The notes beneath the pieces are model-generated. The model was given only the letters and a program-made list of their open reading frames with translations. It had not been told where the DNA came from and searched no databases. A stretch of DNA of 64,000 bases, taken from assembly GCF_019021925.1 (NCBI RefSeq), contig NZ_CP058990.1, positions 481,001 to 545,000 on the forward strand. The letters run 5' to 3'. Positions 53,898 through 62,799 of the stretch are shown piece by piece; positions within the stretch are counted from its first letter, which is position 1; the number at the start of each line of letters is the position of its first letter. Both the position numbers and the translations under genes were made by a program. This DNA is from Cellulophaga sp. HaHaR_3_176. Its GTDB lineage: Bacteria > Bacteroidota > Bacteroidia > Flavobacteriales > Flavobacteriaceae.

Positions 53898-54959
53898 ATG
53901 AAACAAAAAATTAATCTAACAGCAAAATACTTACTTCGGTCTTTTGTGGTGTGTATTATTTTAATAGGTGTTGTAAGTTGTGCAGAACCTATTCAAGAGT
54001 CTAAAGGAAAAAGAGAAAGTGCAACGGATGGTGATGAGCTAATTGAAAGTGCAATTGATCTTTCAGGAAAAACAGTTGGATATTGTACGCCAACACTTAA
54101 TGGTCCTTATTATCAAGCATTATTACAAAGTATAGAAGAGACAACTGAGAAAAATGGGATGACTTTTTTATCTGCAGATGGTCAAGATGATATTAATAAG
54201 CAAGTTGCGGCTGTTGAAGATTTGATTACGAAAGGTGTAGACGTTTTATTGTTGAATCCTAAAGATCCTGATGCTTTAGTTGGAGTAACTAAGTTGGCAA
54301 AAGCCGCGGGTATTCCTGTATTTATTATAGATAGTTCAATTGATCCATCAGCAGAATACATAACAACAATTCAATCTAATAACCTAAAAAATGGAGAGTT
54401 AGCAGGTGAGTGGTTGGCTAAGGAATTTGGCAAAAAGAAGATGAATATAGCTTTGTTGAGTGGTAATGCAGGTAACCCTGTGGGTAGGACTCGTAAGCAA
54501 GGATTATTACAGGGTATTACTGAGGAACAATTAAGAACATTAGGGTATATAGATTTAGATATAAAAACTCAAATGTATACGGAATGGTCTTATGCAGGAG
54601 GTTTAAAAGCTATGGAAGATATTTTGGTAGCTCACCCTGATGTTAATGTGGTAATTACAGAGTCTGATGTTTGTGTTTTAGGTGCTATAAAAGCAATAGA
54701 ACAAGCAGGTAAAACTGACGATATTTTAATTGTTGCTGGTGCAGATGGTCAGAAAGAAGCTATTAAATATATTATGGACACAGATTTTTATGGTTGCACA
54801 GCTATGAATAGTCCAGTTCAAATTGGTAAAAACGCTGTTAAGTATGCTATTCAATATATGAACGGAAAAAAAGATTTTCCTAAAACATCTTTTACGGCAC
54901 CTTTACTTATAACAAAAGAAAACGCGGCTCAATATTACAATCCTAATGCATTATTTTAA
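53898..54959 (+). CDS. ribose-type ABC transporter substrate-binding lipoprotein
   Basis: This 353-residue protein has a lipoprotein signal (VVCIILIGVVSC, then AEPIQ) and a periplasmic-binding fold of the RbsB class: VGYCTPTLNGPYYQALLQSIEE, ITKGVDVLLLNPKDPDAL, IPVFIIDSSIDPSAEY and VVITESDVCVLGAIKAIEQAG. It would capture a sugar or polyol at the inner membrane. It precedes the matching ATPase and permease, and a mannitol dehydrogenase downstream suggests mannitol or a similar polyol. Confidence 0.9.
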   Translation: MKQKINLTAKYLLRSFVVCIILIGVVSCAEPIQESKGKRESATDGDELIESAIDLSGKTVGYCTPTLNGPYYQALLQSIEETTEKNGMTFLSADGQDDINKQVAAVEDLITKGVDVLLLNPKDPDALVGVTKLAKAAGIPVFIIDSSIDPSAEYITTIQSNNLKNGELAGEWLAKEFGKKKMNIALLSGNAGNPVGRTRKQGLLQGITEEQLRTLGYIDLDIKTQMYTEWSYAGGLKAMEDILVAHPDVNVVITESDVCVLGAIKAIEQAGKTDDILIVAGADGQKEAIKYIMDTDFYGCTAMNSPVQIGKNAVKYAIQYMNGKKDFPKTSFTAPLLITKENAAQYYNPNALF

Positions 54960-54977
54960 AATTCAATAATAGCGATT

Positions 54978-56492
54978 ATGGAAGAAAATAAATGTGAATA
55001 TAGACTTGAAATGTCTGGAATTTCAAAAAGTTTCGGAGTTGTTTCGGTTTTAGGCAATGTAAACCTTAAGGTAAAACATGGAGAGATTCATGCGTTACTT
55101 GGTGAAAATGGAGCAGGAAAATCTACTTTGATGAAAATTCTTAGTGGAGTACACCAAAAAGATACAGGAAAGGTACTTTTAAATGGAGAGGAAATAAACC
55201 CTAAAAACACACATCAAGGCCAAGAACTAGGAATTAATGTAGTGTATCAAGAATTATCATTAGTAAACGATTTATCAGTTGCTGAAAATATTTATCTGCA
55301 CAAATTGGGTGCAAATAAATTTTGGATGAATTGGAAAGAAATAACAAATGATGCACAAGAGTTAATCAATTCATTAGGTTTTGATATAGATGCTTCGGAA
55401 ATAGTTAGGAATTTAAGTATTGTTCAAAAGCAAGTGGTTGAAATAGCTAAAGCAATTTCAGAAGATACAAAAGTTTTGGTTTTAGATGAGCCAACGACAG
55501 TTTTTGATCCTACAGATACCCAAAAATTATTCGATAATTTATTTAAACTTAAAGAGAAGGGTATTTCAATTATTTATATATCTCATCATTTAGAAGAAAT
55601 CTTTAAGATAGCAGATACGGTAACGGTGCTTAAAGATGGTGTAGATACTGGTAGTATGCCAATATCAGAAATTGATACTGATGGAATTATACGTTTAATG
55701 ATTGGTAGAGAATTGAAAGATCTATACCCGATTCGTGATATTGTTATTGGTAAAGATCCAATTTTTGAAGTTAAAAACTTGACAGCGAAAGATACGCTTG
55801 TTTATGATGTTTCATTTTCGGTAAAGCCAGGAGAGGTTCTTGGTATAGCTGGTTTAGGTGGTAGTGGTAGAACTGAAACTGCAAAATTAATTTTTGGCGC
55901 ACATAAGAAAAAATCAGGTAGTATTATTTTAAATGGAGTGGAAATCACTACAAAATCACCATTTGAAGCTGTTAGCCATGAAATAGGATTGGTTTCTGAA
56001 AATAGAAAAGAAGAGGGTGTATTTCTGCCTCTTTCTATTAGGAAAAATATAAGTGTTACGGATTTTAAATCAATTTCAAGTTCGCTAGGTTTCATCAAGA
56101 CTGATAAAGAGTATGAAAATGTGCTTGGTTTAATGAAAAAACTGAATATAAAAGCACCAGGGTCTGAAATTGATGTAAAAAATTTGAGCGGTGGAAATCA
56201 GCAAAAAGTAGCTTTAGCAAAATGGTTAAGTATAGATAGTAAAGTTATAATTATTGATGAGCCTACACGGGGTGTTGATGTTGGGGCAAAAGTTGAAATC
56301 TATAGCCTGATTAACGAAGTAGCGAAAAAAGGAGTAGGTGTAATTGTTATATCATCTGATATGCCAGAAATAATGGGAATTGCAGATAGAATTCTTGTGA
56401 TGCATGAGGGGACTATTTATGGAGAATTACCTAAAGAGGAATTCTCAGAAGAAAATATACTTCGTTATTCGATTGGAAAACCTTTAAAATAA
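54978..56492 (+). CDS. sugar ABC transporter ATP-binding protein (RbsA/MglA type)
   Basis: This 504-residue protein has two fused ABC domains. The first has Walker A GENGAGKST and a signature region (VRNLSIVQKQVVEIAKA); the second has the degenerate Walker A GLGGSGRTE and the signature LSGGNQQKVALAKW, as usual in RbsA. It powers the importer together with the binding protein and permease of this operon. Confidence 0.95.
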   Translation: MEENKCEYRLEMSGISKSFGVVSVLGNVNLKVKHGEIHALLGENGAGKSTLMKILSGVHQKDTGKVLLNGEEINPKNTHQGQELGINVVYQELSLVNDLSVAENIYLHKLGANKFWMNWKEITNDAQELINSLGFDIDASEIVRNLSIVQKQVVEIAKAISEDTKVLVLDEPTTVFDPTDTQKLFDNLFKLKEKGISIIYISHHLEEIFKIADTVTVLKDGVDTGSMPISEIDTDGIIRLMIGRELKDLYPIRDIVIGKDPIFEVKNLTAKDTLVYDVSFSVKPGEVLGIAGLGGSGRTETAKLIFGAHKKKSGSIILNGVEITTKSPFEAVSHEIGLVSENRKEEGVFLPLSIRKNISVTDFKSISSSLGFIKTDKEYENVLGLMKKLNIKAPGSEIDVKNLSGGNQQKVALAKWLSIDSKVIIIDEPTRGVDVGAKVEIYSLINEVAKKGVGVIVISSDMPEIMGIADRILVMHEGTIYGELPKEEFSEENILRYSIGKPLK

Positions 56493-56515
56493 AATAATAA
56501 TAAAAAATCAAACAA

Positions 56516-57484
56516 ATGGCCTTAACATTAAAACAGCAACTTAGTACGTCTGGAGGGATACTGAAGTTTTTAATAAAATACAATACAATATTCATATTTA
56601 TATTGTTAGTAGTATTTTCAGCTATAATTTCTGATGTGTTTTTTACATCAGTAAACTTAAGTAATCTTTTAAAGCAAGTATCAGGTATAGGTATTATTAG
56701 TATAGGTATGCTTATCGTTATTCTAACCGGCGGTATAGATTTATCTGTGGGTTCCATGGTGGCTTTATTGGCAGTGATATTTGCAATTTTCGTAAACTTA
56801 TTTGCTTTACCGTTAGCAATACTGCTAACATTGGTAATTGGTTTTGGTTTAGGTAGTGTGGCAGGTTATTTAGTGGCTTATCAAAAAATGGCGCCGTTTA
56901 TAGCAACTCTTGCTTTAATGACTGTTGCTAGAGGTATGGGTTTTATCTTTTCAAAAGGATCTCCAATAACATTTGAAACTTATGGTGGTTTATATATGTC
57001 AGATTTTGCTAATAATTCATCTGTAGGTGTTCCAAATATTGCAATTGTATTTTTTGTTATAGTAATTATTGCAATGATAATGCTTAAGTATAATGTGTTC
57101 GGAAGATTAATTATTGCTATTGGTAGTAATGAAGAGGCTTCACGTTTATCTGGTATTAAAGTAAGTAAGTACAAGTTTTTAGTGTATGCTATTTCTGGAT
57201 CTTTGGCGGCATTAGCAGCAATTATCGTTGCTTCAAGAACAAATTTAGGCTCACCTAACATGGGACTTTCATGGGAACTTGATGCTATTGCTGCTGTAGT
57301 TATTGGTGGGGCTAGTTTAAATGGTGGTAGAGGTTCTGTCGTAAATACATTAATGGGGGTCTTAATCTTAGGTTTAATAAGTAATATTCTTAACCTATTA
57401 AATGTTCCGTCATACCCTCAACAAGTGGTAAAAGGAGGTATAATCATATTTGCAGTATTACTGCAACGTTTCGAAAATAAATAA
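56516..57484 (+). CDS. sugar ABC transporter permease (RbsC type)
   Basis: This 322-residue membrane protein has about eight to ten helices and the RbsC family motif (GGIDLSVGSMVAL, GFGLGSVAGYLVAYQKMAPFIATLALMTVARG, AIAAVVIGGASLNGGRGSVVNTLMGV). It forms the channel of the importer. It lies 23 bases after the ATPase gene and 11 bases before the dehydrogenase gene, in the same operon. Confidence 0.94.
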   Translation: MALTLKQQLSTSGGILKFLIKYNTIFIFILLVVFSAIISDVFFTSVNLSNLLKQVSGIGIISIGMLIVILTGGIDLSVGSMVALLAVIFAIFVNLFALPLAILLTLVIGFGLGSVAGYLVAYQKMAPFIATLALMTVARGMGFIFSKGSPITFETYGGLYMSDFANNSSVGVPNIAIVFFVIVIIAMIMLKYNVFGRLIIAIGSNEEASRLSGIKVSKYKFLVYAISGSLAALAAIIVASRTNLGSPNMGLSWELDAIAAVVIGGASLNGGRGSVVNTLMGVLILGLISNILNLLNVPSYPQQVVKGGIIIFAVLLQRFENK

Positions 57485-57495
57485 TAATAAGATTG

Positions 57496-58995
57496 ATGAC
57501 AAGTTATAAATTAAATAGTGAGAATCTATCGAAATTTGCGGATAGCGCAGCTATCCCAACATATGATAGGGCAGATGTTAAAGTAGGTATTGTTCATATA
57601 GGTATTGGTGGTTTTCATAGGGCACATGAGGCATATTATACAGATCAATTATTGCATGAAGATGGAAATAAAGATTGGGGAATCTGTGGTATTGCGTTAT
57701 TAGATTTTGACCAAAAAATATACAATACACTTAAAAATCAAGATGGGCTCTATACTTTAATAGTAAAAGAATTAGATGGTACACTAACAAAAACAATTGT
57801 AGGTTCTATAGTAGAGTACCTATTCGCGCCAGAAAATCCTATTGCTGTTATTGAAAAAATGGCACATAGTGATATTAAGATTATAACTCTTACAATTACT
57901 GAAGGAGGTTATAATTATAATGAGGCAACTAAAAGATTTGATTTTGAAAATCCTTTAATTCAGCATGATTTAGAAAATCCTGCTGCGCCAAAGACAATTT
58001 TCGGCTATTTGACACAAGCTTTAAAATCGCGAAAAGAACAAAAATTAAAAGGGTTAGCTATTCAGTCCTGTGATAATGTCCAAGGTAATGGGCATATGAT
58101 TCAGGATATGCTATTAAGTTATGTGGAAAAAGCAGAACCTTCATTGTTGGATTGGATTAAAAAAAATGTTTCTTTCCCTAATAGTATGGTGGATAGAATT
58201 ACACCTGCAACTAATCAATCAGATATCACCGAATTGATAAATAATTCAGGTATTGATGATGCTTGGCCGGTAGTTTGTGAGCCATTTAAGCAATGGGTTA
58301 TTGAAGATGATTTTGTTGCGCAAAGGCCAGCGTGGGAAAATGTAGGTGCTCAATTTGTTCCAGATGTAGTCCCTTATGAAAAAATGAAGTTGAGTTTGCT
58401 TAATGCGGGTCATTCTGTATTAGGAATATTAGGAGCACTAAAAGGATATGCTACAATTGATGAAGCTGTGCATGATCCAGCTATAAGTCAGTTTCTGAGT
58501 TTATATATGGATGTAGAGGTGACACCAGTTCTGGGGAATTTAGAAGGTGTCGATTTAAAAAACTATAAACATTCTTTAATTCAACGTTTTGGGAATATAT
58601 ATATTAAGGATCAAATTGATAGAATTTGCTCGGAAACTTCAGCAAAACTTCCAATATTTATATTGCCAACAGTTAATGCTCAATTAAATGAAAATAGTTC
58701 TGTTAAACTTGCTGCATTTGTTATTGCAGCATGGGCTATTTATTCTTTAGGTACAGATGAAAATGGAAAGGATTTAGTGATTAAAGATGCTTTAGCTGAT
58801 ACTCTACATGAAAAAGCATTAGAAGCTAAAGTTGAGCCAAAACAATTTTTAACAATCGAATCTGTTTTTGGAGATTTGAAAAATTCAGAGCCATTTGTTA
58901 ACGCATACACTGAGTCTTATCATAATATAATAAAACATGGTATTGAGAAGTGTGTTGTAGATTTAAATAGTAAGGTATTAAATAAAATAAAATGA
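57496..58995 (+). CDS. mannitol dehydrogenase-family polyol dehydrogenase
   Basis: This 499-residue long-chain polyol dehydrogenase has the NAD-binding loop HIGIGGFHRAHEAYY near residue 35, PNSMVDRITP (Lys/Asn site) and the catalytic MKLSLLNAGHSVLG, with the Lys, Asn and His of the KxxxxNxxxH motif. It would oxidise D-mannitol to fructose or a similar polyol to a ketose. An ATG at 57496 is preceded by an in-frame TTG, and I use the ATG. The next gene, a PfkB kinase, overlaps by 4 bases (ATGA), which fits a mannitol-to-fructose 6-phosphate route. Confidence 0.92.
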   Translation: MTSYKLNSENLSKFADSAAIPTYDRADVKVGIVHIGIGGFHRAHEAYYTDQLLHEDGNKDWGICGIALLDFDQKIYNTLKNQDGLYTLIVKELDGTLTKTIVGSIVEYLFAPENPIAVIEKMAHSDIKIITLTITEGGYNYNEATKRFDFENPLIQHDLENPAAPKTIFGYLTQALKSRKEQKLKGLAIQSCDNVQGNGHMIQDMLLSYVEKAEPSLLDWIKKNVSFPNSMVDRITPATNQSDITELINNSGIDDAWPVVCEPFKQWVIEDDFVAQRPAWENVGAQFVPDVVPYEKMKLSLLNAGHSVLGILGALKGYATIDEAVHDPAISQFLSLYMDVEVTPVLGNLEGVDLKNYKHSLIQRFGNIYIKDQIDRICSETSAKLPIFILPTVNAQLNENSSVKLAAFVIAAWAIYSLGTDENGKDLVIKDALADTLHEKALEAKVEPKQFLTIESVFGDLKNSEPFVNAYTESYHNIIKHGIEKCVVDLNSKVLNKIK

Positions 58996-59873
58996 GCGAT
59001 ATAACTTGTTTCGGTGAAGTGCTTTGGGATGAATTTCCTGAACATAAAAAAATAGGAGGAGCTCCATTGAATGTTGGAATTCGTTTAAGTTCTTTAGGTA
59101 ACAACGTGTCTGTTATTAGTAGAATTGGTGCAGATGCTGATGGAAGAGCAATTTACGAATATATTAAAGAAAACGGAATTAATGGAAATGGCCTGCAGGT
59201 AGATGATGAGTTGAAAACAGGAACTGTAAAAGTGATTTTAAATTCGAAAGGTTCTGCTTCTTATAATATAATGTATCCGAGAGCGTGGGATAATATAGAA
59301 CTTTCTTCAACAGCCACAAAAACTGTGAAATTTTCAGAAGCTTTTATATATGGTAGTTTGATAGCTAGAAATGAGAAATCTAAGGAAACACTTTATGAGT
59401 TATTGAAAATTGCTAAGTATAAAATTTTTGACGTTAATTTAAGAGAGCCATATTACACCAAAGAAGTTCTTGAGTATTTAATGATTCAAGCTGATTTTGT
59501 AAAGTTTAATGATGATGAGATTTTCGAGATAAGCGAAATGTTGGGTTCAAAATCAATAAGTTTAGAGCATACAATTCAATTTATTGCAGAAAAAACTAAT
59601 ACAACTAGAATTTGTGTTACTAAAGGTAAACATGGAGCGGTACTATATATTGATGGTGTTTTTTATCACAACAGTGGTTACCATGTAGATGTAGTGGATA
59701 CTGTTGGAGCAGGAGATTCTTTTTTGGCAGGATTGATAAATATGTTGTTGAAAGGGGCGGAACCTCAAGATGCAATAGATTTTGCTTGTGCTATAGGAGC
59801 TTTAGTGGCAAGTAAAGCAGGAGCAAACCCTGAAATAGATAAAAAAGAAATAGAGGTTATGATGACGTTGTAA
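58992..59873 (+). CDS. PfkB-family carbohydrate kinase (probable fructokinase)
   Basis: This 293-residue ribokinase-fold sugar kinase opens with CFGEVLWDEFPEHKKIGGAPLNVGIRLSSLG and carries the catalytic DTVGAGDSFLAGL near the C-terminus. Fructokinase is the best guess from the neighbours, since the upstream dehydrogenase should produce fructose. The start overlaps the dehydrogenase stop by 4 bases, so it is translationally coupled. A strong terminator follows. Confidence 0.88.
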   Translation: MSDITCFGEVLWDEFPEHKKIGGAPLNVGIRLSSLGNNVSVISRIGADADGRAIYEYIKENGINGNGLQVDDELKTGTVKVILNSKGSASYNIMYPRAWDNIELSSTATKTVKFSEAFIYGSLIARNEKSKETLYELLKIAKYKIFDVNLREPYYTKEVLEYLMIQADFVKFNDDEIFEISEMLGSKSISLEHTIQFIAEKTNTTRICVTKGKHGAVLYIDGVFYHNSGYHVDVVDTVGAGDSFLAGLINMLLKGAEPQDAIDFACAIGALVASKAGANPEIDKKEIEVMMTL

Positions 59874-59901
59874 TGATAGTTTTGTTTTTTTGTTAGATTG
59901 C

Positions 59902-59940
59902 CGCACTTTAATCACTTCTTGATTAAAGTGCGTTTTTTTT
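59902..59940 (+). terminator. terminator of the polyol operon
   Basis: Perfect 13-bp stem (CGCACTTTAATCA at 59902-59914 with TGATTAAAGTGCG at 59920-59932), followed by eight T's. Confidence 0.9.
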
Positions 59941-61429
59941 ATAACTTTTTCTCATTCATTAATACTAAACATTCTTTTATAGGTAATGATCTTAATTTAG
60001 ATAAGTAATAGGTGAAACGCTCTTTGAATGATTTATGATTAACTAAGTTTTTGAAGATGTCGTTATTCTCTAAAAACAATTCAGGATTTTGGTGTGAAAG
60101 GGCAGCGGTTCTAATAAGTTGATTACTTGAGCTATCTAAAATATCAAAAGGATTTTTAAAATCATCAACACCATCGTAATATTTACACCAAGCGGCTATT
60201 ACAAAGGCAGAATGTTCTATGGTTTTTTTGTTTTTTAATTGTTCAGTAAGAGTAGGAAATATAAATATTGGAATTTTAGTAGAGCTCTCTTTGCAAATTC
60301 TAGAAAGCTTATCATTTATAAAAGGATTTTTAAATCTTGAAACTACTTGATTTTTGTAAGTACTGATACTTTGCGTTTCTGTGTTTTCAATATTAGGGGT
60401 AACTTCATTATTTATATAGTTTTCAAGAAAAACAATACAATCTTCGTTATTAGCAACTTCATGCACGCTGGTGTGTCCACTTAATGTTCCTATAATTCCT
60501 AAAATAGAGTGACCGGCATTCAAAATTCGAAGCTTCATATTTTCAAAAGGGGCAATGTCTTTTACGAATTGAACTCCTACTTTTTCCCATACAGGTTTGT
60601 CGAACATGAAATTATCTTCAATAATCCAGTTAGAAAAAGATTCACAAACTACAGGCCATTGATCGTATGTCGCATGTTCGTTTTTAACTTTTTCAATATC
60701 TATAGGGCTTGTTACAGTTGTAATTCTATCAACCATTGAATTTGGGAATGAGATATTTTCTTCTAACCATGGCAATAAGCTAGAGTCTGTTTTGTTGACA
60801 TATTTTAGAAAGGATGACTTTATAGTGTCTCCGTTAGATTGTATGTTGTCGCAAGAAAGTATAGTATAACCAGGTAAGTCTCTTTTTTTACGTAGATTGA
60901 AAACTTGAATAAGGTAGCCAAAAACAGTTCTGGGGTTAAACTTATTTAAGCTGTCTTCTTCAACTTCTGGGTGCTTCATATTGAATTCCCCAGTTATTTC
61001 ATTTAAGTGATACCCGTCTTCTGCTATTGTTAATGATATTATTTTTATATCAGGTTGGGCAATTCTTTCAATAGTTGCCATTGGGTTTTCTGGTCCATAG
61101 AAATATTCTACAATAGATCCGATTACTTTGGTTTCGTGTTTTCCATTGCTGTTTTTTATAAGTAACGTGTAAAGCCCGTCCTGATCTTTTAAAATATTGT
61201 ATAATTTTCTATCCGATTCTAATAGATCAATCCCACAAATTCCAAAATTCATTTCATTGTGCTTTTCTATTAATTCATGAATATAGTAAGCTTGGTGGGC
61301 GCGATGAAAGTTATTGATACCAATATGTGCAATACTAGTTTTAATTTTATCTCGATCTACTTTAGATGTGGTTATAGACTTTGGTAAAGAAGGTATGTTT
61401 TCGGTATTTAGATATAAGAAATTAGACAT
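59939..61429 (-). CDS. second mannitol dehydrogenase-family protein
   Basis: This 496-residue homologue of the dehydrogenase at 57496 is on the opposite strand. It keeps FHRAHQAYYIHEL, PNSMVDRIT and the catalytic MKLRILNAGHSILG, so it is probably active. The cofactor loop reads GINNF (residues 37-41) where the paralogue has GIGGF, so its coenzyme binding may differ. It could oxidise another polyol or hexuronate. It is divergent from the Nudix-regulator gene, and a palindrome-rich gap lies between them. Confidence 0.88.
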   Translation of the reverse strand: MSNFLYLNTENIPSLPKSITTSKVDRDKIKTSIAHIGINNFHRAHQAYYIHELIEKHNEMNFGICGIDLLESDRKLYNILKDQDGLYTLLIKNSNGKHETKVIGSIVEYFYGPENPMATIERIAQPDIKIISLTIAEDGYHLNEITGEFNMKHPEVEEDSLNKFNPRTVFGYLIQVFNLRKKRDLPGYTILSCDNIQSNGDTIKSSFLKYVNKTDSSLLPWLEENISFPNSMVDRITTVTSPIDIEKVKNEHATYDQWPVVCESFSNWIIEDNFMFDKPVWEKVGVQFVKDIAPFENMKLRILNAGHSILGIIGTLSGHTSVHEVANNEDCIVFLENYINNEVTPNIENTETQSISTYKNQVVSRFKNPFINDKLSRICKESSTKIPIFIFPTLTEQLKNKKTIEHSAFVIAAWCKYYDGVDDFKNPFDILDSSSNQLIRTAALSHQNPELFLENNDIFKNLVNHKSFKERFTYYLSKLRSLPIKECLVLMNEKKL

Positions 61430-61462
61430 AAAATCTTTGGATTTTTTTTGAAAAGTAAAAGA

Positions 61463-61496
61463 ATAGGTCGGTTTAAAGTTTACCTATATATATAGG
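61463..61496. promoter_or_regulatory. palindromic candidate operator between the dehydrogenase and the Nudix regulator
   Basis: ATAGGT (61463-61468) and ACCTAT (61482-61487) form an inverted repeat with a 13-base spacer, and CCTATATATATAGG (61483-61496) is a perfect 14-bp palindrome. The three half-sites share TAGG/CCTA. They lie just upstream of the minus-strand dehydrogenase. Confidence 0.4.
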
Positions 61497-61624
61497 AGAG
61501 CATATTACCTTTTAATATAGCTGATAAATTTAGTAAAAAAAGAATGTAATCTCAATCATTATATGAGTCTTAATAGTATTTGGTAGTCCTATGTGTGTTG
61601 TATGGCTCCAGGGGGTTTATTGTT

Positions 61625-61632
61625 TATATTTG
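61625..61632 (+). promoter_or_regulatory. -7 promoter element of the Nudix regulator
   Basis: TATATTTG (TAnnTTTG) lies 22 bases upstream of the ATG at 61655. A possible TTG at 61598-61600 is 24 bases away, slightly long. Confidence 0.45.
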
Positions 61633-61654
61633 TTTATTGAATCATATATAAGGT

Positions 61655-62380
61655 ATGGATTTTAGAAAGAGAGATAATGTAACTGTAGATTGTGTGGTGT
61701 TTGGATTAGATTCAAGTGGACTTAATGTGCTACTTCGTAAACGAACATTAAATATGTATGACGAAGATTATAAGGTTATTGATGATTGGGTTGTTACCGG
61801 TTATTATGTGTTTAAAAGTAAAACACTAGAAGAATCTGTAGATCATATTTTTAAAGAGATAACGGGTATAAGTAATTCAGATAAAATTCAATTTAAAACT
61901 TATGGGAATCCTAATAGGATAAAATCAGAAAAGGATTTACTGTGGGTTAGGAGTAGAGGTGTTAAAACCCAGACAATGACAATTGCGTATTATTATGCTT
62001 TACCGTTAGAGAAGGTAAATCTTAAACATGATGGATTTAAATGGTTTTTATATCAATCGGTTCCTGAGCTTGGTTTTGATCATCAAGAAATTGTAGCAGA
62101 TGCTTATGAAGATTTAAAAAGAAAGATAATGACCGAGCCTATTGTTTTTAATTTTCTTCCAGTTAAGTTTACATTAAACGATTTGCAGTTTGCTTATGAG
62201 TCTATATTACATGTAGAGATAGATAACCGAAACTTTAGGAAGAAGGCTTTGAGTAAGCCGTATATAGTTCCGTTAAATGAAAAAAGAAAAGGAGTTTCTA
62301 AAAAACCATCAAAATTGTATGTATTTAGTAGAGATGTGTATGATGCAGTAAAAGAAAAAGACTATTTAATAAGTGTGTAG
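61655..62380 (+). CDS. Nudix-domain (NrtR-type) transcription regulator, degenerate Nudix box
   Basis: This 241-residue protein has an N-terminal Nudix fold (residues 8-140) and a C-terminal winged-helix domain (FTLNDLQFAYESILH, NFRKKALS). The Nudix box is degenerate: where the family has G-x5-E-x7-REUxEExGU the protein has residues 50-72 with K56, His64-Ile65 and Glu68-Ile69 instead of Glu, Arg-Glu and Glu-Glu. It has therefore probably lost hydrolase activity and acts as a ligand sensor, as known for sugar-controlled NrtR/AraR-type regulators of Bacteroides. It should control the neighbouring polyol genes. Confidence 0.85.
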   Translation: MDFRKRDNVTVDCVVFGLDSSGLNVLLRKRTLNMYDEDYKVIDDWVVTGYYVFKSKTLEESVDHIFKEITGISNSDKIQFKTYGNPNRIKSEKDLLWVRSRGVKTQTMTIAYYYALPLEKVNLKHDGFKWFLYQSVPELGFDHQEIVADAYEDLKRKIMTEPIVFNFLPVKFTLNDLQFAYESILHVEIDNRNFRKKALSKPYIVPLNEKRKGVSKKPSKLYVFSRDVYDAVKEKDYLISV

Positions 62381-62799
62381 TATATATATAGTAGTATAAC
62401 TATATAATTTTGAAGATGTGTTTAATTTGTTTTCTATAAAGTACAGGCCTTAAAAATATGTTTTTTCAAATAGTATTAAAAAAAGTTTCATTTTTTTTGA
62501 GTTGTAAATTGCTTGTTTTGAGTTGTTTAATAATTTGGGTAAAAAAAAGATTAAAAAAGTTTAAAAAAAAGCTTGTGGGTTTAAAAAGAGGGTGTATATT
62601 TGCAGCCGCTTAGGGAAACAACGACACGTAAATAAGCTGAGAAAATAGGAATAGAAAAGTTCATTGACATATTGTAAGACAGCGTTTAATTACTGGAAAC
62701 GGTAATTAAATAAATTGAATTAACATAATAGCTTAAAGAATATTAAGGGCTAGGTTCGGATGATTTTATATTTTGTGTTGTAATAATATTTACAAAACA
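62381..62799 (+). other. rRNA operon promoter and leader region
   Basis: This non-coding stretch precedes 16S rRNA. An A/T-rich tract (about 62543-62570) lies just upstream of the promoter and may be an UP-type element. Behind the transcript start is a leader of about 190 bases with the hairpin TTTAATTAC/GTAATTAAA (62685-62710) and a Bacteroidetes-like TTCATTGACATATTG segment. No gene is seen. Confidence 0.6.
62573..62602 (+). promoter_or_regulatory. rRNA operon promoter
   Basis: TTG (62573-62575) and TATATTTG (62595-62602) are separated by 19 bases, matching the Bacteroidetes -33/-7 consensus. The transcript would start at about 62607. Confidence 0.7.
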
